Translations under genes and position numbers: made by a program
The notes under the pieces: generated by a model
Told to the model about the DNA's origin: nothing
The model's input: only the letters and a program-made list of their open reading frames with translations
Databases searched by the model: none
Assembly (NCBI RefSeq): GCF_900116545.1
Contig: NZ_FPCK01000001.1
Location: forward strand, 1,426,001 to 1,490,000
DNA from: Devosia crocina
Lineage (GTDB): Bacteria; Pseudomonadota; Alphaproteobacteria; Rhizobiales; Devosiaceae
DNA length: 64,000 nucleotides
Reading direction: 5' to 3'
In this document: positions 62,685 through 64,000 of the stretch, piece after piece
Numbering within the stretch: position 1 is the first letter of the stretch
Layout: every line of letters begins with the position of its first letter

Positions 62685-63005
62685 TTAAGCACCCGAGGAG
62701 TTTTCGCGTTTCGTAATCTCCAGAATGGAAGGACCAAGCTTGTAGAATCTACTTACTGTCCTCGCCCATTTGAGGCAGGGATCGATTGCCAGTACCGCGC
62801 TGGTGAAGCATGATCCATCCGGCAGTCGCGGGTGCCCCGCGACGATCCCTGCGAGACGGTAAAATTCACCCGACAGCGGTTCATAGGTCCAAAGCGTAAG
62901 AGTGGGTGCGTTCGCAAGGTCCGCCTCGGTAGGTAACTCGCCGGCCCGAATGACCGCAGCCGCCCGAAGTCCATCGAGGATAGTTTTACGGTTGAGAACC
63001 GTCAT
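62685..63005 (-). CDS. DUF6634-like small protein
   Basis: The 106-aa protein contains PTLTLWTYEPLSGEFYRLAG, GHPRLPDGSCFTSAVLAIDP and KWARTVSRFYKLG, which recall the DUF6634 family found beside phage- or island-borne FtsH-like proteases. Its role is unknown. ATG 63005 follows AGGGG; an ATG at 63044 would overlap the previous gene by 20 bp. It is downstream of the protease gene on the same strand. Confidence 0.65.
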   Translation of the reverse strand: MTVLNRKTILDGLRAAAVIRAGELPTEADLANAPTLTLWTYEPLSGEFYRLAGIVAGHPRLPDGSCFTSAVLAIDPCLKWARTVSRFYKLGPSILEITKRENSSGA

Positions 63006-63024
63006 GGCGTTGCCCCTGCCGCGG

Positions 63025-63222
63025 TCAACGGAAGCGGAAGTCATGATCGCGCCTCAACGCCGCGAAGCGACGCCGGCGCCCGATGATCGCGGTCAACTCG
63101 CGGATCAGGGTCCCCTCCTCCAAGTCGAGATCGCTTTCCAGGGCATCGATCGTATCAATCAAATCGGCCGCGTCCGCGCCCGCGGAACCGGCACGAGGGC
63201 CGTCGAACCTGCCCATCCTCAT
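63025..63222 (-). CDS. Small acidic protein coupled to FtsH-like gene
   Basis: The 65-aa product (start MRMGRFDGP, then LIDTIDALESDLDLEEGTLIREL) begins in an ATGA overlap with the protease stop. The mid part is an acidic helix and the end is basic. No family is recognised, but the tight coupling suggests a partner of the protease. Confidence 0.55.
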   Translation of the reverse strand: MRMGRFDGPRAGSAGADAADLIDTIDALESDLDLEEGTLIRELTAIIGRRRRFAALRRDHDFRFR

Positions 63223-64000
63223 TCCGCCGCCTCCCGTACGCGTGCGACGACTTCGATCTTGTCGATCTCGGCGGCCGACAGGTACCCTTTGGCGTCGAGA
63301 CGCGCAGCAATGTCGTCGAGCAGCGCACGGTTGGCCTCGAGGATTTCGGCTGCGCGCGCCTCGCCCTTGTCGAGCCTGGTCTTCACCGCGGAAAGAAGGC
63401 CAGGCAAACGCAACATATTGCGGGCCGGGTCGTCTGGCAGGTAAAGGTTTCCCGCAGCCCCTTTGGTTTCCAGCATCTCCGCCAGACTGGTCGCACGAGC
63501 GAGGTCCGAGTGTTCCTCCAGACCCGACCCGATCGCGCAATCACCGAACGTCAGCCGCTCGGCAACACGCCCGGCCATCAAGAGACAGATGACGTTCTCG
63601 ATTTCCCGGGGCGTCGACGCCATGTCTATGGCGTCGGCAAACGAGGCCTGTCCGCCGCCCTCCCCGATGGATGCCACCAGAAAGTTTCCGACGTTTAGCG
63701 CGCGTCCGACGATAACGTGCCCCGCTTCATGGGTTGCAACGCGACGGCGCACGGATTGACGCATTTTCGGTCCGCCTTTCTGAATCTGGTCGAGAACATC
63801 GGAAATGCGCAATTCGCGACGCGCGCGCCGTGCCGCGGCCTTAGCGCGTTTGACATAGGCCTCAACGTCGGCGCCGGTTTTGCCCTCGGCAGCCAAAGCC
63901 AGAGGCATCATGTCGTCCCCCTTGAGGATCGTGTCCGCCAGGTAATGGCCGAAGATATTCGCGAGATCTTCCGGCCCGGGTGCGGTCAAGATTATCTGCC
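63219..64000 (-). CDS. FtsH-like ATP-dependent zinc protease, 3' part
   Basis: The visible 260 residues hold the end of an AAA+ module (TAPGPEDLANIFGHYL) and an M41 peptidase domain. The zinc motif is HEAGH in VATHEAGHVIVG, and the third ligand Asp is probably in EHSDLARATSLAEML. The frame is open to the window edge, so the N-terminal ATPase part lies outside. It is shorter and more diverged than housekeeping FtsH and lacks membrane segments in the seen part, as in island-borne FtsH-like proteins. Confidence 0.82.
   Translation of the reverse strand, partial: QIILTAPGPEDLANIFGHYLADTILKGDDMMPLALAAEGKTGADVEAYVKRAKAAARRARRELRISDVLDQIQKGGPKMRQSVRRRVATHEAGHVIVGRALNVGNFLVASIGEGGGQASFADAIDMASTPREIENVICLLMAGRVAERLTFGDCAIGSGLEEHSDLARATSLAEMLETKGAAGNLYLPDDPARNMLRLPGLLSAVKTRLDKGEARAAEILEANRALLDDIAARLDAKGYLSAAEIDKIEVVARVREAAE

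Noticed and set aside
62449..62716. Two plus-strand frames of about 80 aa
   Set aside because: They cross a hairpin terminator and have no start signal or protein-like pattern.

Overview
The window looks like the chromosome of an alphaproteobacterium, most likely in the Hyphomicrobiales (Rhizobiales). The evidence is the suf gene order with an Irr-type iron box in front, tandem CtrA-type TTAA-N7-TTAA sites, a GTTC-N7-GTTC LexA box of the alphaproteobacterial kind, DnaE2/DinB, and REP-like palindromes typical of this group. The genus cannot be fixed from the sequence alone.

Positions 1-41,824 are core-type chromosome. They hold tRNA-Arg(CCT), a degenerate peptide-deformylase-like gene, prfB with its programmed frameshift, an M23 endopeptidase, a 1-Cys peroxiredoxin, a giant AsmA/YhdP-like protein, tyrS and an alpha/beta hydrolase. 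The complete suf Fe-S operon follows (cysteine desulfurase, sufB, small coiled-coil protein, sufC, sufD, sufS, sufT, sufA), then aroA, a GGDEF protein and a DEAD-box helicase. Next comes a rhamnoside-utilisation locus (LacI regulator, GH78 rhamnosidase, CUT1 ABC importer with its ATPase), two MFS transporters, a GAF-EAL protein, and an acyl-ACP-reductase-like gene coupled to an NDH-2-like oxidoreductase behind CtrA boxes. The stretch ends with an ECF sigma/anti-sigma pair among small secreted proteins.

Positions about 42,141-49,088 hold a Tn7-like transposition module. Five direct repeats resembling TnsB sites, four of them about 32 bp apart, lie just inside a candidate TGT terminus. They are followed by an RHH-like gene, an unknown gene, and a tightly coupled operon tnsA - 78-aa ORF - tnsB - tnsC - tniQ. 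Catalytic residues of TnsA (E, D, ExK), TnsB (DDE) and TnsC (Walker A/B) are present, but the N-terminal part of TnsB appears to lie in a separate, shifted frame. No CRISPR array or cas gene is visible, and the opposite end is not in the window, so the following genes may be cargo.

Positions 49,089-64,000 are accessory. They carry remnants of a UvrD-like helicase and of a second TniQ, a TetR regulator divergent from a HEPN-like gene with a TGCA-N5-TGCA operator array between them, a GNAT acetyltransferase, and a DNA-damage cassette (SRAP, dinB, Cys-rich protein, dnaE2 behind a LexA box). After these comes a three-gene operon of DUF3883 nuclease-like, HEPN and PLD-like proteins that looks like an uncharacterised defence system. 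The window ends in the 3' part of an FtsH-like protease gene with two small downstream genes.
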